Made by a program: the position numbers and the translations under genes
Assembly: GCA_964591295.1 (NCBI GenBank)
Contig: CAZQAG010000056.1
Location: 1 to 14,734 of the forward strand
From: VAXT01 sp964591295
GTDB taxonomy: Bacteria > Actinomycetota > Thermoleophilia > Gaiellales > Gaiellaceae
Length of the DNA: 14,734 nt
Reading direction: 5' to 3'
Shown here: one piece after another, positions 1 to 11,530 of the stretch
How positions within the stretch are numbered: the stretch's first letter is position 1
Layout of the letters: each line of letters opens with the position of its first letter
The notes under the pieces: generated by a model
What the model saw: the letters and a program-made list of their open reading frames with translations, nothing else
Told to the model about the DNA's origin: nothing
The model's database searches: none

Positions 1-5
1 GCTGC

Positions 6-78
6 GGGGCTATAGCTCAGCTGGAAGAGCGCCTGGATCGCACCCAGGAGGTCGTCGGTTCGAGTCCGACTAGCTCCA
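6..78 (+). tRNA. tRNA-Ala (anticodon CGC)
   Basis: This tRNA decodes GCG alanine codons. A full cloverleaf can be drawn: acceptor arm 6-12 with 71-77, D arm 15-18 with 27-30, anticodon arm 32-36 with 44-48, and T arm 54-58 with 66-70 around loop TTCGAGT. The anticodon loop is ATCGCAC, which puts CGC at positions 34-36. The acceptor contains the G3:U70 wobble that is the identity element of alanine tRNA, and A is the discriminator base. No CCA is encoded; TCA follows. The 3' part of this gene is duplicated exactly at 9460-9503, so it appears to have been an integration target that was rebuilt intact. Confidence 0.97.
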
Positions 79-80
79 TC
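37..80 (+). repeat. Left copy of 44-bp direct repeat (candidate att site inside tRNA-Ala)
   Basis: These 44 bases run from the anticodon loop to 2 nt past the tRNA 3' end. They are identical to 9460-9503. Tyrosine recombinases commonly use the anticodon-loop-to-3'-end part of tRNA genes as attachment sites, and integration leaves the tRNA intact at one end and a 3' fragment at the other. That is the arrangement here. Confidence 0.85.
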
Positions 81-223
81 AGAAGAAATGCCCGCTAAGC
101 GGTCAAAACGCCTTTTCCACGCCGCAAGCGCGAGGAGGAAACAGCCGTGGCCAACGGAGCTAGTTGAGATTGAGCGGTAGGAATGCGAACATGTGCTAGC
201 GGGGTCCTGCGGAGGGGGGCGAA
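81..223 (+). other. Leader between tRNA-Ala and the first surface-protein gene
   Basis: No protein gene is recognised here. A small palindrome (CCGCT-A-AGCGG, 92-102) lies just after the tRNA and might take part in its 3' processing or termination. GAGGAGG at 132-138 precedes a six-codon GTG reading frame (147-167, M-A-N-G-A-S-stop), which looks like a ribosome site without a gene. A purine-rich Shine-Dalgarno run, GGAGGGGGG at 211-219, sits 4 nt before the ATG at 224 and supports that start. I see no convincing -35/-10 pair; TTGAGA at 164-169 has only a poor partner at 187-192. Confidence 0.5.
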
Positions 224-5632
<5,409 letters not shown>

Positions 5633-5639
5633 CTACGAG

Positions 5640-8600
5640 TTGACCCGCATTCGTCGCAAGCGCTTGGAGGAAAAGCCGGTCCCGGCAACATTCCGACGAG
5701 CGCTCAGAACCGCGCTGCCGGCCGCGCTCGCCGCGGGGATGCTCCTCCCGCTCGGACCGGCCAACGCGTCCCAGCAGGAGCGTGCCGTCAGCACGCCTTC
5801 GGCGCTAACAAAGCAGCAAGCCCTCAGCGCCCACCGGAAGCTTCCACTCGCGTTCACGGCGAACATCGGGCAGACCAACGCTCGGGTCCGCTACTACGCT
5901 CGGGGCGCCGGCTTCGGCGTCTTCCTCACCCGCCGGCAAGCCGTGCTCGACCTCCAGCGCTCGGGAAATGAAGGACGGCGGGAAGGGAGCATGGCGCTCG
6001 CCCTCCGCTTCCTCGGAGCGAACCCCAGCGTCGCGATCCGCGGCGAGCAGCGGGGAACGAGTCGCGTCAGCTACCTGCTCGGGAACGATCCCGGCCGCTG
6101 GCGCACCAACCTTCCGACGTACGAGCGAGTCGTCTACCGCGACCTCTGGCCCGGTATCGACATGGCCTTCCACGGCCAGAACGGAAAGCTGAAGTACGAA
6201 TTCCTTCTGGAACCGGGCGCGCAGGTCGACGCGATCAGGCTCGGCTATCGCGGCGCGAAGCGACTCTCGCTCGACCGGCGAGGAAACTTGCGGATCCGCA
6301 CGCCGCTCGGCGTCGTCACCGACGCGCGGCCGGTGAGCTACCAGCTCGTTTCCGGCAGGCGCGTGCCCGTTCGAAGCGAGTTCATGCTCGGGCGGCACGG
6401 CTACGGCTTCACCCTCGGCCGAGGCTACGACCGCCGCTACCCGCTCGTCATCGACCCCGGCCTCATCTTCTCCAGCTACCTGGGCGGCGCGTCGGAGGAC
6501 TACGGCTCGGGCGTCGCGGTCGACGCTGCCGGCAATGCCTACGTGACGGGATATACGGGATCGGTCGACTTCCCGACTACGACGGGTGCCTTCGACACGA
6601 CCTTCAACGGGGGCACTTATGACGCCTTCATCACGAAATTCAGCGCGACCGGCGCGGCTGTCTATTCCACCTACCTCGGCGGAGACGCCCCCGACTTCAA
6701 CGGCGATTACGCCAGCGACATCGCGGTCGACGACGCTGGCAACGCCTATGTCACAGGGCTGACGCTCTCGCCCGATTTCCCGACAACTGTAGGGGCCTTC
6801 GATACGACCTACGACGGCTATGACGCCTTCGTGACGAAGCTGAATGCCGGCGGCGATGCGCTCGTCTACTCCACCTTCCTCGGGGGAGGGGGCGGCGACG
6901 AGGGGTCCACGATCGCGGTCGACGCCACGGGCAACGTCTACGTGTCGGGACAGACCTCCGGCGGGGGCTTCCCGACGACTCCCGGCGCTTACGACACGAC
7001 CGCGAACGGCAGCGACGACGCCTTCGCGACGAAGCTGAGCTCGGCCGGCGACGCGCTCGTCTACTCGACCTATCTCGGCGGCAGCGCAGCCGACGTCGGC
7101 CTCGAGATAGGAGTCGACGCCGCCGGCAACGCCTACGCGACCGGATCCACGTCCTCCTCGAACTTCCCGACGACGGCGGGGAGCTTCGACACGACCCTGA
7201 ACGGTGGCAACGACGCGTTCGTGACGGCCGTCAACCCGAGCGGCGACGCGCTCGGCTACTCCACCTTCGTCGGCGGGAGCCTCGACGACTTCGGTGTCGG
7301 CATCGCGGTCAACGGCGCCGGAAACGCGTACCTGACGGGGCGCACCCAGTCGCCGAACTTCCCCACGACCGAGGGGGCCTTCGACACGACGTTCGCGGGT
7401 TTTTGGCAGGCGTTCGCGACCCAGTTGAACGCGACCGGTTCTGCGCCCCTTGTCTACTCCACCTTCCTCGGCGGAAGCGATCTCGCGTGGGGCGACGCGA
7501 TCGCCGTCGACGGCGCCGGCGATGCCCACGTGACCGGGTACACGACCTCGACGGATTTCCCGACGACCCCCGGTGCCTTCGACACGACGCTCAACGGCTG
7601 CTGCGACGCATTCGTGACGAAGCTCAACCCCGTCGGCGCGGCCCTTCTCTATTCCACTTACCTCGGCGGAAGCGGCCAAGACCGCGGCGTTAGCATCGCA
7701 ATCGACGGGGCCGGTATCGCTTACGTGACCGGGCACACGCCGTCGGCGGACTTTCCGACGACCCCTGAGGCCTTCGACACGACCTTCAACGGCATCGTCG
7801 ACGCCTTCGTGACGGCGCTGGATCCGGTCGGCGATCCGCCACCGCCACCGCCGCCCCCGCCGCCGCCTCCGCCGCCGCCCCCGCTCCCGCCAGGCCGCTT
7901 CTACGAGATCACGACCCAGACCGATCAGCCGCTGATCCACGGCACGACCGACATCGGAAACCACTGCATCCTCTGCACGACGACGATCAGCTTTCCGTTC
8001 CCGGTCACGGTCTACGGGCAGCAGTACACATCCGCGAACGTGAGCGTGAACGGGAACATCCAGTTCCTCTCGAACAACCCCTCGTCAACGAACGAGTGCC
8101 TGCCGACCGGCTCGCTCGAGACGGCCGTGGTTCCCTACTGGGACGAGCTCGCGGACTACGTCATCGGCGACGGAATCTTCACGGGCATCGTGGGCTCTGC
8201 TCCGAACCGGGAGTTCGTCATCGAGTGGCGTGCGCGCTTCTACACGTCCGGCCGGGTCGTCCGGTTCGAGGTGATCTTCAACGAGGCCGACGCGATCATC
8301 AGGTTCAGGTACGGCGACGGCACGGACTTCGGGCAAGCCTCGGCGACGGCCGGGCTCCAGAGCGCGCCGAGCCTGGCGGACCAGTTCTCCTGTAACACCG
8401 CCTCATTGAACCCGGGCTTGCAGCTCACGTTTACGCCGGCGGGTGTGTTGCCGCCCCCGCCGCCTCCGCCGCCGGATGTTCTCTACGACCAGTTCGACAA
8501 TGTGAGTGCGTACGTCGCCAACTCACAGGACTGGGAGCCCGCCAACGACGCTTTCGACGACGAGGCCGCCGACGATTTCATTGTTCCCACCGGGTCGTAC

Positions 8601-9350
8601 TGGAGCATCGACGGCGTCGACGTCCGCGGGGCGTACTACGACGGGTTCGGGCCGGCCGCCGCTGTGAACGTCCGGGCCTACACGAACTCGGGAGACAACC
8701 TGCCCGGCACTCTCGTCGCCGAGCGCCTGTACCAGGCATACACAGGGGGACCGAACTTTGTGATTGACGTCGATCCGGCCATCGGTCTCGGTGAAGGAAC
8801 GTACTGGGTCTCGGTACAGGCTCGGATGGACTACGCCAGCGGTCAAGGCTCTTGGGGCTGGAACGACAGAGCCGTGCAGACCAACGCCGGCGCCGCTTGG
8901 CGAAACCCGGGAGACGGCTTCGATACGGGCTGTACGGCGTGGCAACGCAGGACGAACTGCATACCGACTACGCCGAATCCGGACCAGCTCTACCGTCTGC
9001 GCGGCGCGATCGGGCCGCCTCCCCCACCTGCACCCCCTCCGCCTCCTCCGCCACCCCTACCACCACCACCGCCGCCGCCGCCGCCGCCGCCGCCTCCTCC
9101 GCCTCCTCCGCCGCCTCCTCCTCCTCCTCCTCCTCCTCCTGCCGCGCCACCCCCTCCGTGCCGTGTGCCGAACGTCATCGGTCTCCGGCTTGCGAATGCA
9201 AGACGGCGGATCGTCGCCAGGCGTTGTCGCGTCGGCAGCATGCGCGGCGTCCGGTCACGTCCGATTGGTCGCGTGATCCGTCAGAGCCCACGAGGAGGTG
9301 TCGTGCGCACGCGGGGATACCGCGTCAACCTCGTCGTTGGCCGACGGTAG
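5640..9350 (+). CDS. Second SBBP beta-propeller / polyproline / PASTA surface protein (about 1236 aa)
   Basis: This is a shorter paralogue of the preceding gene, probably also secreted and wall-bound. Visible parts, numbered from TTG 5640: signal peptide with core ALPAALAAGMLLPLG and cleavage after A-N-A; the same N-terminal domain (about 60-270); seven SBBP repeats (276-732); 16-Pro linker; nidogen-like module (752-935, GTTDIGNHC, like the first protein's); short linker; one LYDQ module (946-1125); proline-rich stalk with a 27-Pro run; PASTA domain (1174-1236, VPNVIGLRLANARRRI, ending VNLVVGRR). The start is uncertain: the frame has no ATG or GTG between 5460 and the signal-peptide core. TTG 5640 lies 7 nt after the upstream stop and could be used by coupling; TTG 5664 is the alternative. 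TTG 5460 would bury the signal peptide 60 residues further inside. It lacks the PPC-like module and two LYDQ modules of its neighbour. Confidence 0.9.
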   Translation: MTRIRRKRLEEKPVPATFRRALRTALPAALAAGMLLPLGPANASQQERAVSTPSALTKQQALSAHRKLPLAFTANIGQTNARVRYYARGAGFGVFLTRRQAVLDLQRSGNEGRREGSMALALRFLGANPSVAIRGEQRGTSRVSYLLGNDPGRWRTNLPTYERVVYRDLWPGIDMAFHGQNGKLKYEFLLEPGAQVDAIRLGYRGAKRLSLDRRGNLRIRTPLGVVTDARPVSYQLVSGRRVPVRSEFMLGRHGYGFTLGRGYDRRYPLVIDPGLIFSSYLGGASEDYGSGVAVDAAGNAYVTGYTGSVDFPTTTGAFDTTFNGGTYDAFITKFSATGAAVYSTYLGGDAPDFNGDYASDIAVDDAGNAYVTGLTLSPDFPTTVGAFDTTYDGYDAFVTKLNAGGDALVYSTFLGGGGGDEGSTIAVDATGNVYVSGQTSGGGFPTTPGAYDTTANGSDDAFATKLSSAGDALVYSTYLGGSAADVGLEIGVDAAGNAYATGSTSSSNFPTTAGSFDTTLNGGNDAFVTAVNPSGDALGYSTFVGGSLDDFGVGIAVNGAGNAYLTGRTQSPNFPTTEGAFDTTFAGFWQAFATQLNATGSAPLVYSTFLGGSDLAWGDAIAVDGAGDAHVTGYTTSTDFPTTPGAFDTTLNGCCDAFVTKLNPVGAALLYSTYLGGSGQDRGVSIAIDGAGIAYVTGHTPSADFPTTPEAFDTTFNGIVDAFVTALDPVGDPPPPPPPPPPPPPPPPLPPGRFYEITTQTDQPLIHGTTDIGNHCILCTTTISFPFPVTVYGQQYTSANVSVNGNIQFLSNNPSSTNECLPTGSLETAVVPYWDELADYVIGDGIFTGIVGSAPNREFVIEWRARFYTSGRVVRFEVIFNEADAIIRFRYGDGTDFGQASATAGLQSAPSLADQFSCNTASLNPGLQLTFTPAGVLPPPPPPPPDVLYDQFDNVSAYVANSQDWEPANDAFDDEAADDFIVPTGSYWSIDGVDVRGAYYDGFGPAAAVNVRAYTNSGDNLPGTLVAERLYQAYTGGPNFVIDVDPAIGLGEGTYWVSVQARMDYASGQGSWGWNDRAVQTNAGAAWRNPGDGFDTGCTAWQRRTNCIPTTPNPDQLYRLRGAIGPPPPPAPPPPPPPPLPPPPPPPPPPPPPPPPPPPPPPPPPPPAAPPPPCRVPNVIGLRLANARRRIVARRCRVGSMRGVRSRPIGRVIRQSPRGGVVRTRGYRVNLVVGRR
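9060..9140 (+). repeat. CCN repeat coding 27 consecutive prolines
   Basis: This is the longest pure proline run of the second surface protein, inside a proline-rich linker at 9015-9158, just before the PASTA domain. The second half is almost pure CCT (TCC repeats), a slippage-prone DNA pattern. Another 16-Pro run lies at 7836-7883. Confidence 0.88.
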
Positions 9351-9366
9351 TCCGTTCTACCGTCGG
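9341..9366 (+). terminator. Perfect 10-bp hairpin overlapping the stop codon
   Basis: CCGACGGTAG (9341-9350) and CTACCGTCGG (9357-9366) are perfect inverted repeats around the 6-nt loop TCCGTT. The left arm contains the TAG stop. There is no U tract after it, as is common for actinobacterial hairpin terminators. It may end the two-gene transcript or protect its 3' end. Confidence 0.55.
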
Positions 9367-9459
9367 TGCTACCGAACGGAGTGAATCTCTTCTGACCCGA
9401 GGCGACGAGCCAACGGCTGCCGAGCCTGAACGTCCTCGAGCGCGCCTCGTCTTACCGTT
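9351..9459. other. Spacer before the right att copy
   Basis: Apart from the hairpin at its start, this stretch shows no gene, repeat or clear signal. The direct repeat begins at 9460; the bases before it do not match the 5' half of the tRNA. Confidence 0.5.
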
Positions 9460-9503
9460 ATCGCACCCAGGAGGTCGTCGGTTCGAGTCCGACTAGCTCC
9501 ATC
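9460..9503 (+). repeat. Right copy of 44-bp direct repeat (tRNA-Ala 3' fragment, candidate att site)
   Basis: This copy is identical to 37-80, covering the tRNA anticodon loop to 2 nt past the 3' end. There is no 5' half here, so it cannot make a tRNA. It marks the far boundary of the two-gene segment, in the same orientation as the tRNA, as expected after integrase-mediated insertion. Confidence 0.85.
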
Positions 9504-9654
9504 CCGCTTCCCTGACCGGCTTCCCGCTCCCGCCGGGCGAAGCCCGGCTCCGCGGGAAGCCTCGCGCCGCTGAGCGCCCTCCGGCCGGCGGCCCGTGTGG
9601 CCCAACACTGTTCCACCGGCCTACGGGCACTCAGCGGCACGTCAGGAAACCGGG
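9503..9654 (-). ncRNA. Candidate structured RNA or ssDNA unit, copy 1
   Basis: The proposed fold has an outer stem 9503-9516 with 9641-9654 enclosing two hairpins. Hairpin 1 has outer stem 9521-9527/9552-9558 and inner stem 9532-9538/9542-9548 around a GAA loop. Hairpin 2 has base stem 9566-9574/9630-9638, then 9576-9579/9625-9628, then GGCCGG 9583-9588 with 9616-9621, and a GTGT/ACAC tip. The odd pairs 9510/9647, 9575/9629 and 9589/9615 are C·A on the + strand but G·U on the - strand, so I assign the minus strand. No promoter was identified. It could instead be a hairpin recognised as DNA, like a REP sequence. Confidence 0.5.
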
Positions 9655-9656
9655 AA

Positions 9657-9808
9657 CCCGCTTCCCTGACCGGCGGCGGGCTCCCGCCGGGCAGAGCCCG
9701 GCTCCGCCCGCCGCCTCGCGCCGCTGAGCGCCCTCCTGCGAGCGGCCCGTGTGGCCTAACACTGTTCCGCTCGCATACGGGCACGCAGCGACACGTCAGG
9801 AAACCGGG
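9657..9808 (-). ncRNA. Candidate structured RNA or ssDNA unit, copy 2
   Basis: It has the same fold as copy 1, with stems rewritten in step: GGCGGGC 9675-9681 pairs with GCCCGCC 9706-9712, and TGCGAG 9737-9742 pairs with CTCGCA 9770-9775. The 9743/9769 position is a C-G pair here and C·A in copy 1. The base stem of hairpin 2 (9720-9728/9784-9792) has one A·G mismatch and one C·A, the latter again G·U on the minus strand. Confidence 0.5.
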
Positions 9809-9847
9809 AACCCGCTTCCCTGACCGGCGGCGGGGAAGGCGAAGGGA

Positions 9848-10063
9848 CGGGGTCATGTTTGCAGTGCAACATCTCCCCGTTGCAAGCGCCTGCTGACCGT
9901 CGAGTAATGACAGCCAAGGTGCTCGGCGATCTCCCGCAGCGAGTAGCCATGATCGCGAGGCCGGGGCCACAGGTCTCGGTGCCGCTGCGAAGATCTCTGC
10001 GAGCGGACGACGGGGGGGCTCGTCATCATGCTGCGCAATGTGGCAATGCAAGACCTGACCCCG
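9848..10063 (-). mobile_element. Small element with imperfect terminal inverted repeats (RAYT/IS200-like remnant)
   Basis: The left end 9848-9872 (CGGGGTCATGTTTGCAGTGC...) matches the reverse complement of the right end 10038-10063 (...GCAATGCAAGACCTGACCCCG) with a few substitutions and one gap. Between them lies the broken 3' part of a REP-associated transposase. At 216 bp it is far too short for an autonomous element, so it is a degenerate or MITE-like derivative. Confidence 0.6.
9860..10035 (-). pseudogene. Frameshifted C-terminal fragment of a REP-associated (IS200-like) tyrosine transposase
   Basis: On the minus strand one frame reads DDEPPRRPLAEIFAAA (about 10025 to 9980) and a second reads DHGYSLREIAEHLGCHYSTV (about 9955 to 9895), continuing SRRLQRGDVALQT. 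Together they match the end of RAYT-type Y1 transposases: an R-P-x-L-x-E-I-F-A segment, then a helix-turn-helix (LREIAEHLGCHYSTVSRRL). A single-base frameshift between about 9975 and 10000 separates them. The catalytic N-terminal domain with its HUH motif and tyrosine is absent, so the fragment cannot be active. The family call rests on this C-terminal pattern alone; a generic HTH remnant is the alternative. Confidence 0.6.
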
Positions 10064-10154
10064 GTTCTTCGGTCGTCGCACCGCCCGCTGCCTCGGGCTC
10101 CATTGTCCCCGATCTCTCTACGCCGGAAACCGCCAAGTCCTTAAAGATCCGTGA

Positions 10155-10268
10155 AATGGCACGCTGATCTTCCTGCACGGCACCGGGACGGGGCCGCCGA
10201 GCGCGTGGCGTCCGCAGGTCGAAGCGCTGGGCGCCGGCCGCGAAGTGCTGACGCCTGACCTCGTCCGC
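10155..10268 (+). pseudogene. N-terminal fragment of an alpha/beta hydrolase
   Basis: The frame beginning at 10158 reads GTLIFLHGTGTGPPSAW, then RPQVEALGAGREVLTPDL. This is the first beta strand, the HG oxyanion-hole motif and the second strand of alpha/beta hydrolases. A TGA at 10152 lies directly upstream, and there is no in-frame ATG or GTG before the motif. Similarity stops after the PDL at about 10262, well before any nucleophile elbow (G-x-S-x-G). I read it as a gene relic left by rearrangement. Confidence 0.6.
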
Positions 10269-10500
10269 GCCTCGAGCGGGCACACTCATCGATCCAACCC
10301 GTGTCTACCCCCCGTGATCGCGACGGACGCGGACAAGCAGTGGCAGTGGTATCGGCAAGGGCTGGCTGAAGGCGAAGTGCGAGGCTTCCTGACCGCTTGG
10401 GCTGCGCGAGTGCATGTTCGACCGCTGCGAGGCGGTCCTGGCAAACCTACGCTCCTTGTCTCATACGTTCTCCGACCTTTGCGACGAACAGCATTCCGGT
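10269..10500. other. Unassigned region, probable gene debris
   Basis: Open frames run through here on the + strand, but none resembles a known protein or has a ribosome site. One stretch (about 10399-10490, LGLRECMFDRCEAVLANLRS) has plausible protein-like composition but begins after a stop and runs into the inverted repeat. I see no RNA gene or mobile-element ends. Confidence 0.35.
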
Positions 10501-10582
10501 CCCGCAACCTTGCGGGGTGCCAAAATTCGGTTCCGCCTGCAAATCGGCACGTTGCCCGCGAGGACACGGGTTTTGGCACCCC
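10501..10582. repeat. Overlapping palindromes: 7-bp tight hairpin and 69-bp element with perfect 12-bp inverted ends
   Basis: GGGGTGCCAAAA (10514-10525) and TTTTGGCACCCC (10571-10582) are perfect 12-bp inverted repeats. The interior contains a second stem: CGC 10534-10536 and GCAA 10539-10542 pair with TTGC 10552-10555 and GCG 10558-10560. CCCGCAA/TTGCGGG (10501-10516, 2-nt loop) abuts and overlaps the left arm. There is no U tract and no gene ends next to it, so a terminator is unlikely. It looks like a REP-type or MITE-like hairpin. Confidence 0.7.
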
Positions 10583-10708
10583 ACACGGCGCGCACGCACG
10601 CTTCGGCACGTCGCGGCACGCCCCCGCCGCGCCGCCGAGCTCGACGCAGGGGCGCTTTCTTCCTTGGCCGCCGACGGATTGGTGGAGGTTCGGCTAGGTT
10701 TCGCGGCT
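10583..10708. other. Unassigned GC-rich spacer
   Basis: No gene is supported. One + frame ends ELDAGALSSLAADGLVEV followed by RLGFAALPDHM and a stop at 10724-10726. This resembles the tail of some enzyme or winged-helix protein, but it is too short to assign and may be chance. Confidence 0.3.
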
Positions 10709-10737
10709 TTGCCGGACCACATGTAACCGACTGTTAA
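10709..10737 (+). promoter_or_regulatory. Possible promoter or regulator site upstream of the spondin-domain gene
   Basis: TTGCCG (10709-10714) and TGTTAA (10732-10737) are spaced by 17 nt, a weak -35/-10 pair. Within it, TGTAAC-CGAC-TGTTAA has the look of a paired activator site. TAACCGAC at 10724-10731 recurs with one change (TAACCAAC, 11504-11511) just upstream of the response-regulator gene. The spacing to the ATG at 10783 leaves a 45-nt leader. Confidence 0.3.
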
Positions 10738-10782
10738 GCCCGGGCTGCGTACCGTCAGTGGAAATCCAAGGAAGGAGACGAA

Positions 10783-11445
10783 ATGCGTCGCATTGCCTTG
10801 GGCGCGCTCCTCGTACTCGTAGGAGCAGCCCTACTCATCCCGTCAGCCGAAGGGTCCCGCAAAGGGCCCCGATCCTGGCAGATCACGATCACGAACCTGA
10901 CGCCGGCGGGGTCCCAGCCGCTCTCGCCGCCGCTCCTCGTCGTCCATTCTAGGCGGGCCGACGTCTGGAGCGTGGGCACGATCGCAACGCACCCTGTCGC
11001 CGCGATCGCCGAGGACGCGAACAACGCCCCGGCCGAGTCGGCCCTGACCGGCTACCCGGGAGTGCTGAGCGTGCGGACGGGCGCTGGAGGCCCGATCCCG
11101 CCGGGCACAACCCGCACCTACGCGGTCCGGACGCGAGGTCACTTCAACCGTCTGACCGTCCTGACGATGCTCGTGAACACGAACGACGGCTTCACCGGGC
11201 TCGACTCGATGCACCTCCGCGGTCGCGGCTTCACGCGCTCGACCAACGCGTACGACGCGGGCAGCGAGCGCAACAACGAGCTGATGGCGTACATCCCGGG
11301 CCCATGCTGCGGCCATCCGTTCGTCCGCGATCCCGAAGGCGCACGGATCCAAATGCATGAAGGGATCACCGGTCGCGGCGATCTCAACCCGGCCGTCTAC
11401 GGCTGGACTGGGCCCGTCGCCCGCATCCAGATCTCGCGCGGGTGA
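10783..11445 (+). CDS. Secreted spondin-domain protein
   Basis: This exported protein (220 aa) is built mainly of one spondin N-type domain; its bacterial function is not established. The signal peptide is residues 1-22 (MRRIALGALLVLVGAALLIP, then S-A). The domain covers about 32-218 with family motifs: ITITNLTPAGSQPLSPPLLV (34-53) followed by VHS, a V-G-T-I-A-T region, AIAEDANN (74-81), IPPG (105-108), the MLVNTND segment (129-135), YDAGSERNNE (157-166), GP at 173-174, and RIQMHEGI (188-195) near the end. In eukaryotic F-spondin this fold is extracellular and binds matrix components. ATG 10783 is supported by AAGGAAGGAG about 5 nt upstream. It is followed at once by a strong hairpin terminator, so it is probably transcribed alone, although the regulator pair directly downstream might control it. 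Confidence 0.9.
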   Translation: MRRIALGALLVLVGAALLIPSAEGSRKGPRSWQITITNLTPAGSQPLSPPLLVVHSRRADVWSVGTIATHPVAAIAEDANNAPAESALTGYPGVLSVRTGAGGPIPPGTTRTYAVRTRGHFNRLTVLTMLVNTNDGFTGLDSMHLRGRGFTRSTNAYDAGSERNNELMAYIPGPCCGHPFVRDPEGARIQMHEGITGRGDLNPAVYGWTGPVARIQISRG

Positions 11446-11458
11446 CCTTCAACGGCAA

Positions 11459-11483
11459 GGGGCGGGCACTCTCCGCCCGCCCC
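11459..11483 (+). terminator. Strong GC hairpin after the spondin-domain gene
   Basis: GGGGCGGGC (11459-11467) and GCCCGCCCC (11475-11483) pair perfectly around a 7-nt loop, 13 nt after the stop codon. There is no U tract, as usual for high-GC actinobacteria. Confidence 0.8.
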
Positions 11484-11503
11484 AAGCCGAGTTCAGGCTC
11501 TCT

Positions 11504-11511
11504 TAACCAAC
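11504..11511 (+). promoter_or_regulatory. Possible regulator site upstream of the response-regulator gene
   Basis: TAACCAAC lies 20 nt before the regulator start and resembles TAACCGAC upstream of the spondin-domain gene. OmpR-family regulators often bind short direct repeats and control their own genes. Two 8-mers with one mismatch could easily be chance. Confidence 0.2.
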
Positions 11512-11530
11512 GGCCCGCGACAATGGGGAC

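Larger units (their letters stand above)
9503..9834. repeat. Tandem 154-bp structured repeats (2.15 copies)
   Basis: Units start at 9503, 9657 and 9811 (the last truncated after about 24 nt), an exact 154-bp period. Each unit is bounded by an outer stem and separated from the next by AA. The two full copies differ at about 20 positions, and 14 of these form seven compensatory base-pair changes in two stems. It is not a CRISPR: the units are long and contiguous, with no spacers. Confidence 0.9.

Noticed and set aside
164..192. Promoter TTGAGA with a -10 at 187-192
   Set aside because: The -10 candidate GAACAT matches the consensus poorly, and nothing else supports it.
5805..7964. Long antisense open frame (719 aa), and a similar one at 242-1687
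   Set aside because: High-GC third positions keep the opposite strand open; composition is Arg/Val/Ala-rich with no recognisable domain, and the + strand proteins are unambiguous.
9503..9834. CRISPR array
   Set aside because: Units are 154 bp, contiguous and internally palindromic, with no alternating spacers and no cas genes.
10245..10697. 150-aa + strand open frame
   Set aside because: It begins inside the hydrolase fragment, crosses the inverted repeat, and shows no coherent domain or ribosome site.
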